From the NCBI RefSeq assembly GCF_001552535.1, contig NZ_BCRJ01000049.1, positions 1-42,090 of the forward strand: 42,090 nt of DNA, in the 5' to 3' direction. The first letter of the stretch is position 1, and every line of letters begins with the position of its first letter. Under the pieces are notes generated by a model. That model was not told where the DNA came from. It ran no database searches and saw only the letters and a program-made list of their open reading frames with translations. The position numbers were made by a program, and so were the translations under genes. The DNA is from Nocardioides jensenii JCM 1364 = NBRC 14755. GTDB lineage: Bacteria; Actinomycetota; Actinomycetes; Propionibacteriales; Nocardioidaceae. This document shows, in pieces, positions 8,158 through 16,434 of this stretch.

Positions 8158-8221
8158 TTGCGTAAGTCGAGTTGCTTCCTACAGTTATCTCTTGAGTTCC
8201 CACCACACCCGCCCGGGTGTG
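8158..8221 (+). promoter_or_regulatory. Candidate metY promoter and 5' leader hairpin
   Basis: TTGCGT (8158-8163), a 16-nt spacer and TACAGT (8180-8185) form a plausible promoter. The resulting leader contains a perfect stem CACACCCG/CGGGTGTG (8204-8211 with 8214-8221) just before the ribosome site GAGAGG (8231-8236) and GTG at 8245. I saw no recognisable SAM riboswitch core in this leader, so the hairpin could be a translational control element or a protein-binding palindrome. Confidence 0.4.
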
Positions 8222-8244
8222 CCCCACCCCGAGAGGAACACCCC

Positions 8245-9531
8245 GTGAGCCAACGCCCCGAGACCATCGCCGTCCACGCCGGGCAGGAGGAGCCCGACTC
8301 CGCCACCAACGCGCGGGCCGTGCCGATCTACCAGACCACGTCCTACGTCTTCAACGACACCGAGCACGCGGCCAACCTGTTCTCGCTGGCCGAGCCGGGC
8401 AACATCTACACCCGCATCATGAACCCGACCCAGTCGGTCTTCGAGGAGCGGATCACCCAGCTCGAGGGCGGTGTCGGTGCCCTGGCAACGGCCAGCGGTT
8501 CGGCCGCGACGACGTACGCCGTCCTGAACCTCACCTACGCCGGCGACAACATCGTCGCGCTCTCCACGTTGTACGGCGGCACCTACGCACTGTTCGCCCA
8601 CACACTCCCGCAGTTCGGCATCGAGGTGCGGTTCGTCGACCCGGAGAAGCCGGAGGAGCTGGCCGCAGCGGTCGACGAGAAGACCAAGCTGGTCTTCGCC
8701 GAGACCGTCGGCAACCCCAAGATCAACGTCGTCGACCTGCGTGCCTGGGCCGACGCCGCCCACGAGCAGGGCCTGCCGCTGATCGTCGACAACACCGCAC
8801 CGACCCCGATGCTGGTGCGCCCGTTCGACCTCGGCGCCGACGTCATCGTGCATGCCGCCACCAAGTACATCGGCGGCCACGGCACCTCCATCGGCGGCGT
8901 CATCGTCGACTCCGGCAACTTCGACTGGGCCGCCCATGCCGACCGGTTCCCCGGGCTGACCGGCCCCGACGCCGCCTACCACGGCGTGGTCTGGACCGAG
9001 GCGGTCGGCAATCTGGCCTACATCATCCGGGCCCGCACCGTGCTGCTGCGCAACACCGGCGCCGCGATCGCGCCGTTGAACTCGTTCCTGTTCATCCAGG
9101 GCCTCGAGACGCTGGCCCTGCGCATGGAGCGGCACAGTGAGAACGCGCTGAAGGTCGCCGAGCACCTCTCGGGCCACGACGCCGTCTCGTGGGTGAGCTA
9201 CCCCGGCCTGCCCGACTCCCCCTACAAGGAGGTCGCCGACCGGACGTTCACCGGTCGCGGCTACGGCGGCCTGGTCAGCTTCGGCCTGAAGTCGGGTCGT
9301 GAGGGTGGCAAGAACTTCATCGAGTCCCTCGAGCTGTTCAGCCACCTGGCCAACATCGGTGACACCAAGTCGCTGGCGATCCACAACGCCACCACGACGC
9401 ACTCCCAGCTCACCCCCGAAGAGCTCGAGGCTGCCGGTGTGCCCGAGGAGGCCGTGCGCCTGTCGATCGGCATCGAGCACATCGACGACATCATCGCCGA
9501 CCTGGACCAGGCGCTGACCAAGAGTTCCTGA
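8245..9531 (+). CDS. metY: O-acetylhomoserine sulfhydrylase
   Basis: PLP enzyme that converts O-acetyl-L-homoserine and sulfide to homocysteine in direct-sulfhydrylation methionine synthesis. The 428 residues match the Cys/Met metabolism PLP family: AVPIYQTTSYVF near the N-terminus, TRIMNPTQSVFEERI, GGVGALATASGSAA, LIVDNTAPTPMLVRPFDLGADV, and the Schiff-base lysine at about 207 in VHAATKYIGGHG. The long central segment and the tail SIGIEHIDDIIADLDQAL fit MetY rather than cystathionine synthase or lyase. GTG at 8245 follows GAGAGG by 8 nt; the reading frame extends further upstream, but that part has no family similarity. metX follows after 53 bp and supplies its substrate. Confidence 0.95.
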   Translation: MSQRPETIAVHAGQEEPDSATNARAVPIYQTTSYVFNDTEHAANLFSLAEPGNIYTRIMNPTQSVFEERITQLEGGVGALATASGSAATTYAVLNLTYAGDNIVALSTLYGGTYALFAHTLPQFGIEVRFVDPEKPEELAAAVDEKTKLVFAETVGNPKINVVDLRAWADAAHEQGLPLIVDNTAPTPMLVRPFDLGADVIVHAATKYIGGHGTSIGGVIVDSGNFDWAAHADRFPGLTGPDAAYHGVVWTEAVGNLAYIIRARTVLLRNTGAAIAPLNSFLFIQGLETLALRMERHSENALKVAEHLSGHDAVSWVSYPGLPDSPYKEVADRTFTGRGYGGLVSFGLKSGREGGKNFIESLELFSHLANIGDTKSLAIHNATTTHSQLTPEELEAAGVPEEAVRLSIGIEHIDDIIADLDQALTKSS

Positions 9532-9584
9532 CTCCCGGCGCGAACGAACCACGACCGAACCCAGCGACTGATCCCAGAGGCTCC

Positions 9585-10670
9585 ATGCCCCCACGCGTCG
9601 GTTCCCAGCAGGTCCTCCTGTTCACCCAGGAGGACCCGCTGGTGCTGTCCAGCGGCGAGCTGCTGCGTGAGGTCGAGGTCTCCTACGAGACCTGGGGCAC
9701 GCTCGACGACAAGGCGTCCAACGCCGTCTTCGTCTGCCACGCGTTGACTGGCGACGCGCAGGCGGTCGACTGGTGGTCCACGATGGTCGGCCCGGGCCGG
9801 CCGGTCGACACCGACCGATTCTTCGTCATCTGCGCAAACCTCCTCGGCGGATGTGCCGGCACCACCGGGCCACGCTCGATCGACCCGGAGACCGGTGAGC
9901 GGTACGGCATCGACTTCCCACTCCTCAGCGTGGCCGACCTGGTCGCGGTCCACCGACGCCTCATCCGACACCTCGGCGTGAGCCGCCTGCACACTGCGAT
10001 CGGCGGATCCCTCGGGGGCATGCAGGCGCTCCAGTGGGCGCTCGACGCACCCCACGAGGTCGACCGGGCGGTGGTGATCGCGGCCAGCAGCAGGCTCAGC
10101 GCCCAGAACATCGCGTTCTCCTCGGTCGCCCGCCGCGCCGTGCTCGACGACCCCGCCTTCCTCGACGGTCGCTACGACCAGGGCGGCGGCCCTCGTCACG
10201 GGCTGGCGGTGGCCCGCATGATGGCCCACATCACCTACGTCTCGGAGGGTGCCCTCGAGACGAAGTTCGGCCGGGCCCACCAGCAGGGGACCTCAACGCC
10301 CGGCCTCGGTGTCGACTTCTCGGTCGAGTCCTACCTCGACCACCAGGGCCGCTCATTCCTGGAGCGCTTCGACGCCACCTCCTATCTCTACCTGAGCCGA
10401 CTGATGGACTACTTCGACCCGTTCCCCGACCCGGCCGGCCCCGCGAGCGCACCCGACCCGACGCCCTCGGTCGACACCTCCTTCCTGGTCATCTCCTTCG
10501 ACTCCGACTGGCGCTTCGACACGTCGCACTCACGTCGCATCGTGCAGGAGCTCGAGCGCGCCGGCATCGCGGCGCGGTTCCGGGAGGTGCACGCGCCCCA
10601 CGGACACGACTCGTTCCTGATGGAGGCCCCCGGCTATCAGTCGACGGTGATCGAGCACCTGGCTGACTGA
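9585..10670 (+). CDS. metX: Homoserine O-acetyltransferase
   Basis: Transfers acetyl from acetyl-CoA to homoserine, giving the O-acetylhomoserine that MetY uses. It is an alpha/beta hydrolase-fold protein of 361 residues, family length. Visible: VSYETWGTLDDKASNAVFVCHALTG's oxyanion region, FVICANLLGGCAGTTGP, the nucleophile elbow GGSLGGMQALQW with Ser142, and the C-terminal acid FDSDWRFD and base HGHDSFLMEAPGY completing the Ser-Asp-His triad. ATG at 9585 is preceded by CAGAGG. Same strand as metY with a 53-bp gap, so a two-gene methionine operon is likely. A hairpin follows the stop codon. Confidence 0.95.
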   Translation: MPPRVGSQQVLLFTQEDPLVLSSGELLREVEVSYETWGTLDDKASNAVFVCHALTGDAQAVDWWSTMVGPGRPVDTDRFFVICANLLGGCAGTTGPRSIDPETGERYGIDFPLLSVADLVAVHRRLIRHLGVSRLHTAIGGSLGGMQALQWALDAPHEVDRAVVIAASSRLSAQNIAFSSVARRAVLDDPAFLDGRYDQGGGPRHGLAVARMMAHITYVSEGALETKFGRAHQQGTSTPGLGVDFSVESYLDHQGRSFLERFDATSYLYLSRLMDYFDPFPDPAGPASAPDPTPSVDTSFLVISFDSDWRFDTSHSRRIVQELERAGIAARFREVHAPHGHDSFLMEAPGYQSTVIEHLAD

Positions 10671-10672
10671 TC

Positions 10673-10695
10673 CCGGTCAGGGCGGGCCTGACCGG
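10673..10695. terminator. Bidirectional terminator hairpin
   Basis: A perfect 9-bp stem CCGGTCAGG/CCTGACCGG with a 5-nt loop starts just after the metX stop codon and lies 6 bp from the end of the convergent gene at 10702. There is no U tract, which is usual for high-GC actinobacterial terminators. Confidence 0.6.
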
Positions 10696-10701
10696 CCCCG
10701 G

Positions 10702-11165
10702 TCACAGCCGCTCCGGCAGATGCTTCTCGAGCAGGTCCTCGAGACGTCTGTCGAGGTCATCGAGCCGCCGGGCGCCCCCGCGTGTCAGGTCGGGCAGGGA
10801 CGGTGGGCCGCGGTCGTCGACCACCACCTCGGGATGGCCCGAGGCCACGCCGGCCAGGTTGTGCTGGCTGGTCGAGCCATCGTCGAAGCAGGAGCTGTGC
10901 CCGTGCCCGCCCGAGGTGCCCCACGTCGAGCTCTCGGCGGTGGAGAGGTGCCGCATGCCGTCGAGGAACGTCGGGTCGCGGCCGAACAGCCCCGAGTCCC
11001 CGACCAGGTCACCCGCCGCACTGGCCGACCCCGGCAGTGCCGATGCGATCCCGCGCAGGCCGCGCTGGGGCTCCACCGCCTCGACCTGACGGCCGCGCTC
11101 GCCATCGCGTCGCCCGGGTCCCGCAGCGCGGCGGGGCGTACGACGAACCCGACGCTGATCGTCAT
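10702..11165 (-). pseudogene. Frameshifted small hypothetical gene
   Basis: No single frame covers this gene. The 5' part begins at ATG 11165 with a strong ribosome site (GGGAGG) and reads MTISVGFVVRPAALRDPGDAMASAA in codons with G/C third positions. From about 11090 that frame degenerates into an Arg/Ser/Trp-rich shadow. A frame shifted by one base then reads QVEAVEPQRGLRGIASALPG and continues to a TGA at 10702, again with high GC3. Joined, the product would be about 154 residues. It is mostly polar and Gly/Ser-rich, includes STWGTSGGHGHSS, and ends in an acidic-basic helix DDLDRRLEDLLEKHLPERL. The short Ala-rich start recalls small WXG100-like secreted proteins, but I cannot name a family. 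A real inactivating mutation or a sequencing error fits equally well. Confidence 0.6.
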
Positions 11166-11267
11166 GAGGACCTCCCGGTGTGACCGTTCGACGAAGGGAC
11201 CCCAGTCTGGCGCGACGCGAACACACAGCTCGGGGTTCTCCACAGGCACCCGTGGGAGACTCGAGAC

Positions 11268-11666
11268 ATGTCCTCCGAGCGCAACGTCAACGGCGGCGAG
11301 CTCGAGCCGTGCGGCACCGACCCGGTGACTGGGTTCTACCGCGACGGCACCTGCTCGTGCGGCCCCGAAGACGTCGGCCTGCACGCCGTGTGCGCGGTGA
11401 TGACCGCGGAGTTCCTCGAGCACCAGCTCGCGGTCGGCAACGACCTCACCACACCCCGTCCGGAGTGGCAGTTCCCCGGGCTGGCGCCCGGTGACCGCTG
11501 GTGCGTGGTCGCACCGCGATGGCTCCAGTCCTACGAGGCCGGGGCGGCCGCGCCCGTCGTGCTCGCAGCCACAAACGAGCGCGCGCTCGAGGTCATCCCG
11601 CGCAAGCTGCTCGAGCAGCACTCGGTCGACGTACCCGCCGACCCCAGCTCACTCGACCAGGACTAG
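11268..11666 (+). CDS. DUF2237 family protein
   Basis: Cytoplasmic protein of 132 residues with the full DUF2237 pattern: NVNGGELEPCGTDPVTGFYRDGTCSCGPEDVGLHAVCAVMTAEFL's Cys-rich first half, then GNDLTTPRPEWQFPGLAPGDRWCVVAPRWLQSYEAGAAAPVVLAATNERALE. The family is widespread in bacteria and has no established function; conserved Cys, Asp and His positions suggest a ligand- or metal-binding fold, which is inference. It starts at ATG 11268. The box GAGACT lies 6 nt upstream, but GGAG could also act as a weak ribosome site. The gene diverges from the broken gene at 11165 and its stop overlaps the stop of the convergent methyltransferase. Confidence 0.85.
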   Translation: MSSERNVNGGELEPCGTDPVTGFYRDGTCSCGPEDVGLHAVCAVMTAEFLEHQLAVGNDLTTPRPEWQFPGLAPGDRWCVVAPRWLQSYEAGAAAPVVLAATNERALEVIPRKLLEQHSVDVPADPSSLDQD

Positions 11667-12568
11667 CGCCACGACTGGTGGCTGCGCTGCGGAATGGGCT
11701 GCGGCGGCCGCGCCAACTCGGACGGCGCATAGACCTCGCGGCCGAAATAGTCGGCCACCCTGGTCATCGTCCGCGCCGAGCGGCTCATGATCACGTAGCG
11801 CTTGCGCATCGCCTGGCCCACCAGCGGCGAACGGAAGTCGAGGTGCACCCCGGCCCGGTCGGCGATCAACCGCAGCGCCTGCGGCGAGTAGTAGGAGGTG
11901 TGGTCGGGATAGAAGATGTAGCGGTCAGCTGCCAGCCTGCCGCCGTCGTGGATGTTGGTGCCGCAGATCAGCAGCCCGTCGCGCCGCACCAGCCCGAGCA
12001 GCCTGGCGAAGTCGGCGTGCGGGTCACGGAAGTGCTCGATCACCTCGCTGGCCACGACCACGGAGAACTTCCGCTTCGGCGGGTCGTTGGCGTCGATGAA
12101 CTCGGCGTCGTCGCGCACCTTCATGATGTCGCTGATCGCGACCCGGCTGACCTCGGGGAGCTTGGCGACGTGGTGGTTGTCCATGCTGCGTCCGGCGCCG
12201 AAGATCAGCGCCTCGTGGCCCTTGCCGCCGAGGATGTCCACGCCCATCTTGATCATGTGGAACTCGCGTCCGGGGACCTCGAGGTCGCCGAGCCGTCCGT
12301 GCCCGCCGGGCAGCTGCTCGATGTCGGTCTTGGCCGCGTAGCGGCTCTCGATGTGGCCGGGCATGTGCACGAAGCCGCAGTGCTGGCAGACGCGGACGAC
12401 GCACGTCTTCTCGGGCTCACGCGTGTAGGCGACGGTCCGCTCGACGTGCCTCTTCGACCCGCAGACCAGGCACGTCGGCGTGTCACCCCGCGCGGTCAGG
12501 GTGCGCAGGCGGGGACCGAGCCGGGCACGGGCCCGGGCACGGAGCTGGTCGAACGCGGGAGCAGCCAT
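11663..12568 (-). CDS. SAM-dependent methyltransferase with N-terminal zinc ribbon
   Basis: Class I methyltransferase of 301 residues. The N-terminus carries two CXXC knuckles (CLVC at 33-36, CQHC at 61-64), a zinc-binding module also found before sugar C-methyltransferases and tailoring methyltransferases. The methyltransferase core has ALIFGAGRSMDNH (SAM-binding motif I variant), ISDIMKVRDDAEFIDAND, and VVVASEVIEHFRDPHADFARLLGLVRRDGLLICGTN, typical of the Methyltransf_23/11 group. ATG at 12568 is chosen because a TAGCGT box lies 7 nt upstream and no ribosome site is visible; an in-frame ATG at 12598 would add ten residues. The substrate is unknown, perhaps a sugar or lipid of the envelope. 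Confidence 0.82.
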   Translation of the reverse strand: MAAPAFDQLRARARARLGPRLRTLTARGDTPTCLVCGSKRHVERTVAYTREPEKTCVVRVCQHCGFVHMPGHIESRYAAKTDIEQLPGGHGRLGDLEVPGREFHMIKMGVDILGGKGHEALIFGAGRSMDNHHVAKLPEVSRVAISDIMKVRDDAEFIDANDPPKRKFSVVVASEVIEHFRDPHADFARLLGLVRRDGLLICGTNIHDGGRLAADRYIFYPDHTSYYSPQALRLIADRAGVHLDFRSPLVGQAMRKRYVIMSRSARTMTRVADYFGREVYAPSELARPPQPIPQRSHQSWR

Positions 12569-12581
12569 GCCCGGGACGCTA
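12569..12581 (-). promoter_or_regulatory. Leaderless-type -10 box for the methyltransferase
   Basis: On the minus strand TAGCGT (12581-12576) is followed by 7 nt and then ATG at 12568. There is no Shine-Dalgarno. This geometry places the first transcribed base at or next to the start codon. Confidence 0.5.
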
Positions 12582-12634
12582 GCACCCGGGCATGACACGC
12601 TCAGCGGTCGCCGACCACGTGTGACCCCCGGTCC

Positions 12635-13732
12635 TCACTCCGTGACGGGAACGTCCTTGTGCCAGGACTCGGTGACGTACTTGGTCTTCCAGCCCATGCC
12701 GACGTAGAGCTGGTCGGCACCGGTCGAGGAGTCCGCGTCGACCTCGAGGCCGACGCGGTCGCGATGACGCGCAGCTGCGTCGGCGATGATCGTCTTCAAC
12801 AGTCCCTTGGCCACGCCACGACCGCGTGCGGACTCCAGCACACCGAGGTAGGACACGTAGGAGCCGTCGGGTCCGTTCGAGCTCTCCGAGACCGTGCCGA
12901 CCAGGGCTCCGGCCGGTTCCGGCTCGGCTTCGCCGTCGACGATCTCGGCCAGCCACCAGTGGTCCCAGCGGTGCCCGGGATCCTCGCGCAGCCGGTGCAC
13001 GAACTCCGCGAAGGTCTCCTCGGAGGAGTTGAAGTGGTCGGTGAAGGCGCTCTCGAGGATGTCGTGGACGGCGCGCAGGTCGTCGACGTCGGGCATGCCG
13101 CCACCCTCGCGGCGTACCTGCCGGAACACGACGCCCTTGCGCTCCCAGCGCTCCGGGTCCGGGACCAGGTCGGCCTCGTCGGGGGTGACCGGGCGGGTCA
13201 TCTGCCACCAGGTGCGGACCCGGTTGAAGTTCGCCTCCTCGAGGAGCTTGTGCTGGCGCTCGTCGTCGGCGAAGGCACCGGTGTCGATCTGCTGGGTCTC
13301 GAGGCCCCGGGCCGCGCCGACCTCGCGGGCCTGGCCTTCGGCCCAGGTGAGGAGCACCTCGGAGCAGCGCTGCGCGGCGACGGCCGAGAGTGAGCGATCG
13401 AGGATGTGGACGTAGAGCATCCGGTTGACCGAGCGGTCGTGCACGCTGGCCCACGCCCGGATCGTGCCGGACTTGTCGCGAATGACCAGGTTCTCGCGCA
13501 TCCGCAGGCCGGCGATCTCGACGAGTACGTCGTCCTCCGAGGCACCCGCCCAGCCACGGCCGGCGTCCTCGTGGGCCCGCAGCAACTCGGTCAACCGAGC
13601 GACGTCGGCCTCGTCCGAGGGGTCGGGAACTCCGGCCTCCCAACCGACCGGAAGACCGGGGTCGTCGGGCAGGACTTCCTCGGGATCGCTCTCAAAACGG
13701 TTCTCTTCGGGCATCGTGTAGTCAGGACTCAT
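12635..13732 (-). CDS. Tandem GNAT N-acetyltransferase
   Basis: Protein of 365 residues built from two GNAT halves. The first, degenerate half spans about 60-200 (DVLVEIAGLRMRENLVIRD, YVHILDRSLS). The second (about 215-362) has an intact acetyl-CoA loop in YLGVLESARGRGVAKGLLKTI and ends VGLEVDADSSTGADQLYVGMGWKTKYVTESWHK, the usual beta4-alpha4-beta5 end with the conserved LY..xGF/W motif. This layout resembles mycothiol synthase MshD, but key MshD features are not clear enough to name it so. The acetyl acceptor is unknown. ATG 13732 is used; GTG 13738 is an alternative adding two residues. Confidence 0.8.
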   Translation of the reverse strand: MSPDYTMPEENRFESDPEEVLPDDPGLPVGWEAGVPDPSDEADVARLTELLRAHEDAGRGWAGASEDDVLVEIAGLRMRENLVIRDKSGTIRAWASVHDRSVNRMLYVHILDRSLSAVAAQRCSEVLLTWAEGQAREVGAARGLETQQIDTGAFADDERQHKLLEEANFNRVRTWWQMTRPVTPDEADLVPDPERWERKGVVFRQVRREGGGMPDVDDLRAVHDILESAFTDHFNSSEETFAEFVHRLREDPGHRWDHWWLAEIVDGEAEPEPAGALVGTVSESSNGPDGSYVSYLGVLESARGRGVAKGLLKTIIADAAARHRDRVGLEVDADSSTGADQLYVGMGWKTKYVTESWHKDVPVTE

Positions 13733-13778
13733 CGGCACTCATTCTGCCGTATCGCCGTCTCGGCCCCCGAGGAACGCC

Positions 13779-14417
13779 TCAGCGCAGCGCCGAGGAGTCG
13801 ACCAGGACCAGGGCCACGGTGGTCACGGGGGCGAAGCACTCGGGCAGCGGCGAGGCCACCTTCTGGGCGGTGATGGTGACCCCGTCCACGGCGGTGACGT
13901 TGACGCCGGGAGGCACGTCGCAGCCGATCGAGATCACCGATCCGACCAGCGTCCTGTCCGCGGGGACCTTCGTGGTCGTGACCGTCGCCCGGACCTGCTG
14001 GCCGAGGTCACCCCGGGTGAAGGGCGCCACGAAGTCGGCGACCGCAGCCGGTGAGTCGAGCACCACGGGCGTCGTGCTCGACTCACCGCCCGCGCCGGTT
14101 GCGTGCAGGATCGCCACCTCGTCGAAGTCGACCGAGCCCGGATCCGTCGAGCCTGGATCCGTCGAGCCTGGATCCGTCGAGCCTGGATCCGTGGAGCCTG
14201 AGGGGCCGCTCGAGGACGGCGTACCGGTGCCGGAGGGATCCGTCGTCGGTGTCTGCGACGAGTCCTCGCCACGGGTGTCGGTCTCGTCGCCGTCGGAGTC
14301 GGATCCACAGGCCGAGAGCGCCAGCGCGAGGGCGAGCACCAGGGACGGTACGACGCCCGCGAGGCGGACCCGGTGGGCGACAGCCCTCATCAGCTCAGCA
14401 GGAGGTGTTTGCATCAT
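13779..14417 (-). CDS. Secreted lipoprotein with GSTDP repeats
   Basis: Predicted lipoprotein of 212 residues: a positively charged start, hydrophobic core VVPSLVLALALALSAC, lipobox LSAC and a Ser/Asp/Thr-rich linker. Within the linker GSTDP is repeated four times, encoded by a 15-bp DNA minisatellite. The C-terminal domain (about 110-212) is a beta-rich sequence with two cysteines (IGCDVPP and LPECFAP) and no family I recognise. ATG 14417 has a TATCGT box 9 nt upstream; ATG 14390 (MRAVAHRVRLAG) gives a more conventional signal peptide and is a good alternative. It probably sits on the outer face of the membrane with the linker spanning the wall. Confidence 0.75.
   Translation of the reverse strand: MMQTPPAELMRAVAHRVRLAGVVPSLVLALALALSACGSDSDGDETDTRGEDSSQTPTTDPSGTGTPSSSGPSGSTDPGSTDPGSTDPGSTDPGSVDFDEVAILHATGAGGESSTTPVVLDSPAAVADFVAPFTRGDLGQQVRATVTTTKVPADRTLVGSVISIGCDVPPGVNVTAVDGVTITAQKVASPLPECFAPVTTVALVLVDSSALR
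14134..14200. repeat. 15-bp minisatellite encoding GSTDP
   Basis: Four near-identical 15-bp units (GAGCCTGGATCCGTC and close variants) run head to tail at 14134-14193, with a partial fifth unit. The unit is a multiple of three, so copy number changes would lengthen or shorten the lipoprotein linker without breaking the frame. Confidence 0.9.
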
Positions 14418-14439
14418 GATGATCCGACGATAAGGGCTC

Positions 14440-14457
14440 CGGGACGGTTCCGTCCCG
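14440..14457 (-). terminator. Terminator of the gntK-gntP operon
   Basis: Perfect 8-bp stem CGGGACGG/CCGTCCCG with a 2-nt loop, 4 bp past the gntP stop codon and before the start of the lipoprotein gene on the same strand. No U tract. Confidence 0.5.
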
Positions 14458-14461
14458 CTGC

Positions 14462-15862
14462 TCAGACGAACGCGCCGACGACCAGCACGAAGGCCAACCC
14501 GGTCACCGAGAGCACGGTCTCCATCACCGACCACGACTTGATGGTCTGCTTGACCGACATCCCGAAGTACTCCTTCACCAGCCAGAAGCCGGCGTCGTTG
14601 ACGTGGGAGAAGAACACCGAGCCGGCACCGATCGCGAGCACCATCAGCGACACCTCGGGGCGCGAGAGGTCGTCGGTGAGCTGGACCAGCAGGCCCGAGG
14701 CGGTGACCGTGGCGACGGTCGCCGACCCGGTGGCCAGCCGGATCAGCACGGCCACGAACCAGGCCAGCAGGAGCACCGAGACGCCGCTGTCCGCGGCCCA
14801 ACGGGCCAGCTCGGTGCCGACACCGGTCTCGACCAGCGAGTTCTTGAAGCCACCGCCGGCGGCCACGATCAGCACGATGCCGGCAATGCCGGGCAACGAG
14901 CTCTCCACCGACTTCGAGATCTGCTCGCGGCTCATGCCCGCCGCCCGACCCAGGGTGAACATGCCGACGATCACCGCGATCAGCAGCGCCACGATCGGCG
15001 TACCGAGTGCATCGAGCACCTTCTGGACGGTGTTGCCCTCGTCGTTGATGATGATCTCGGCCAGGGCCCGCGCCATCATCAGCACCACCGGCAGAAGCAC
15101 CGAGAAGATGGTCAGGCCGAAGCTCGGGCGATGGTCGGTGATCCCGGCCCCTTCGCCCTCTGTCTCGTCGAGGCGCCCCTCGGGCACGGCGACGTCGCCG
15201 ACCCAACGGTCGGCGACCTTGGCGAAGACCGGCCCGGCCAGGACGACGGTCGGGATCGCGATGGCGACACCGAAGGCGAGGGTGATGCCGAGGTCGGCGT
15301 CGAGGTTGCCGATCGCGGTCAGCGGCCCGGGGTGCGGCGGCACCAGGCCGTGCATCACGGACAGGCCGGCCAGGGCGGGGATCCCCACGGCGATGAGGGA
15401 GAGCTGGGCCCGACGGGCGACGAGATAGATCACCGGCATCAACAGCACGAGGCCGATCTCGAAGAACATCGGCAGCCCGATGATCGCGCCGACACCGGCC
15501 ATCGCCCACGGCAGCATGCGCTGGGAGGCGCCGCCGATGATGGTGTCGACGATCTGGTCGGCACCCCCGGAGTCGGCGAGCAGCTTGCCGAAGATCGCGC
15601 CGAGCGCGATCAGCGTGCCGACCGAGGCCGTCGTGTCACCGAAGCCCTTGGTGAACGTCTCGATGCCGGTGGCCAGGGGTACGCCGGCCACGAGGCCGAC
15701 CGTGAGACCGCCGAAGGTGAGGGAGAGGAACGGGTGCAGCTTGGCCCAGGCGATCAGCACGATGATCACCGCGATGCCCAGTCCGGTGGCGAACAGCAGC
15801 TGCCCCGTCCCGGCGACCGGCTCGATGATGTCGTCGGAGGCGAGGGGAAGGATCAGGTTCAT
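14462..15862 (-). CDS. gntP: Gluconate:H+ symporter, GntP family
   Basis: Inner-membrane permease of 466 residues that imports gluconate with protons. It has about 12-14 hydrophobic segments. Characteristic stretches include PFLSLTFGGLTVGLVAGVPLATGIETFTKGFGDT near the N-terminus, ALGAIFGKLLADSGGADQIVDTII, GLPMFFEIGLVLLMPVIYLVA, VPPHPGPLTAIGNLDADLG, and GSATVATVTASGLL with HVNDAGFWLVKEYFGMSVKQTIKSW near the C-terminus, all typical of GntP. Its ATG overlaps the gluconokinase stop by 4 bp, and the divergent GntR regulator completes the cluster. Expression is probably repressed without gluconate, inferred from that context. Confidence 0.94.
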   Translation of the reverse strand: MNLILPLASDDIIEPVAGTGQLLFATGLGIAVIIVLIAWAKLHPFLSLTFGGLTVGLVAGVPLATGIETFTKGFGDTTASVGTLIALGAIFGKLLADSGGADQIVDTIIGGASQRMLPWAMAGVGAIIGLPMFFEIGLVLLMPVIYLVARRAQLSLIAVGIPALAGLSVMHGLVPPHPGPLTAIGNLDADLGITLAFGVAIAIPTVVLAGPVFAKVADRWVGDVAVPEGRLDETEGEGAGITDHRPSFGLTIFSVLLPVVLMMARALAEIIINDEGNTVQKVLDALGTPIVALLIAVIVGMFTLGRAAGMSREQISKSVESSLPGIAGIVLIVAAGGGFKNSLVETGVGTELARWAADSGVSVLLLAWFVAVLIRLATGSATVATVTASGLLVQLTDDLSRPEVSLMVLAIGAGSVFFSHVNDAGFWLVKEYFGMSVKQTIKSWSVMETVLSVTGLAFVLVVGAFV

Positions 15863-16368
15863 CGGAGGCTCCCGGACTGGTCGACGTACTCCTGGACGAT
15901 GGCGTCGATGCTCTGGTCGACGTCGATGACGAGGCCGTGCTCATCGGGACTGAGCCGTTCCAGGGTCTGCAGCTGAGAGGTCAGCAGCGAGGCCGGCATG
16001 AAGTGCCCCGGGCGGCTGGCCTGTCGTCCCGCGATCACCTCGCGCGTGCCGTCGAGGTGCACGAAGTCGACCCGGTCGCTGTGGTGACGCAGCTGGTCGC
16101 GGTACTTCCGCTTCAGGGCCGAGCAGGCCACGACACCGCCGTCCGCATGGTCGGTCAGCCATGCACCGATGGTCTCGAGCCACGGATGCCGGTCGTGGTC
16201 GTCGAGAGCGTGCCCCGCGGTCATCTTGGCGATGTTGGCCGGCGGGTGCAGGTCGTCGGCGTCCACGAACGGGACCCGTAGGCGCTGGGCCAGTGCCGCA
16301 CCGACGACCGACTTCCCGGAGCCGGAGATGCCCATCACCACCAGCAACGGCTTCTCGACTGACGTCAT
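15859..16368 (-). CDS. gntK: Gluconokinase
   Basis: Phosphorylates gluconate with ATP to 6-phosphogluconate, feeding the pentose phosphate pathway. The 169-residue thermoresistant-type kinase shows P-loop GISGSGKS (about 13-20), FVDADDLHPPANIAKMTAG, LDDHDRHPWLETIGAWL and the kinase lid region ACSALKRKYRDQLR, then FVHLDGTREVIAGRQASRPGHFMPASLLTSQLQTLE. All are hallmarks of the family at full length. ATG 16368 is chosen because GAGGG lies about 10 nt upstream; a longer open frame upstream runs into the divergent promoter region. The next gene, gntP, is translationally coupled. Confidence 0.95.
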   Translation of the reverse strand: MTSVEKPLLVVMGISGSGKSVVGAALAQRLRVPFVDADDLHPPANIAKMTAGHALDDHDRHPWLETIGAWLTDHADGGVVACSALKRKYRDQLRHHSDRVDFVHLDGTREVIAGRQASRPGHFMPASLLTSQLQTLERLSPDEHGLVIDVDQSIDAIVQEYVDQSGSLR

Positions 16369-16434
16369 CTGCTCGACCCTCTCGTCTGCCCCACGGGCTG
16401 TCCGATTGCGGGGGCCGGTTGTGCCCCGCGTCAC

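Noticed and set aside
8100..8245. SAM riboswitch upstream of metY
   Set aside because: Only a short hairpin is visible; the conserved core of known SAM riboswitch classes could not be recognised by eye.
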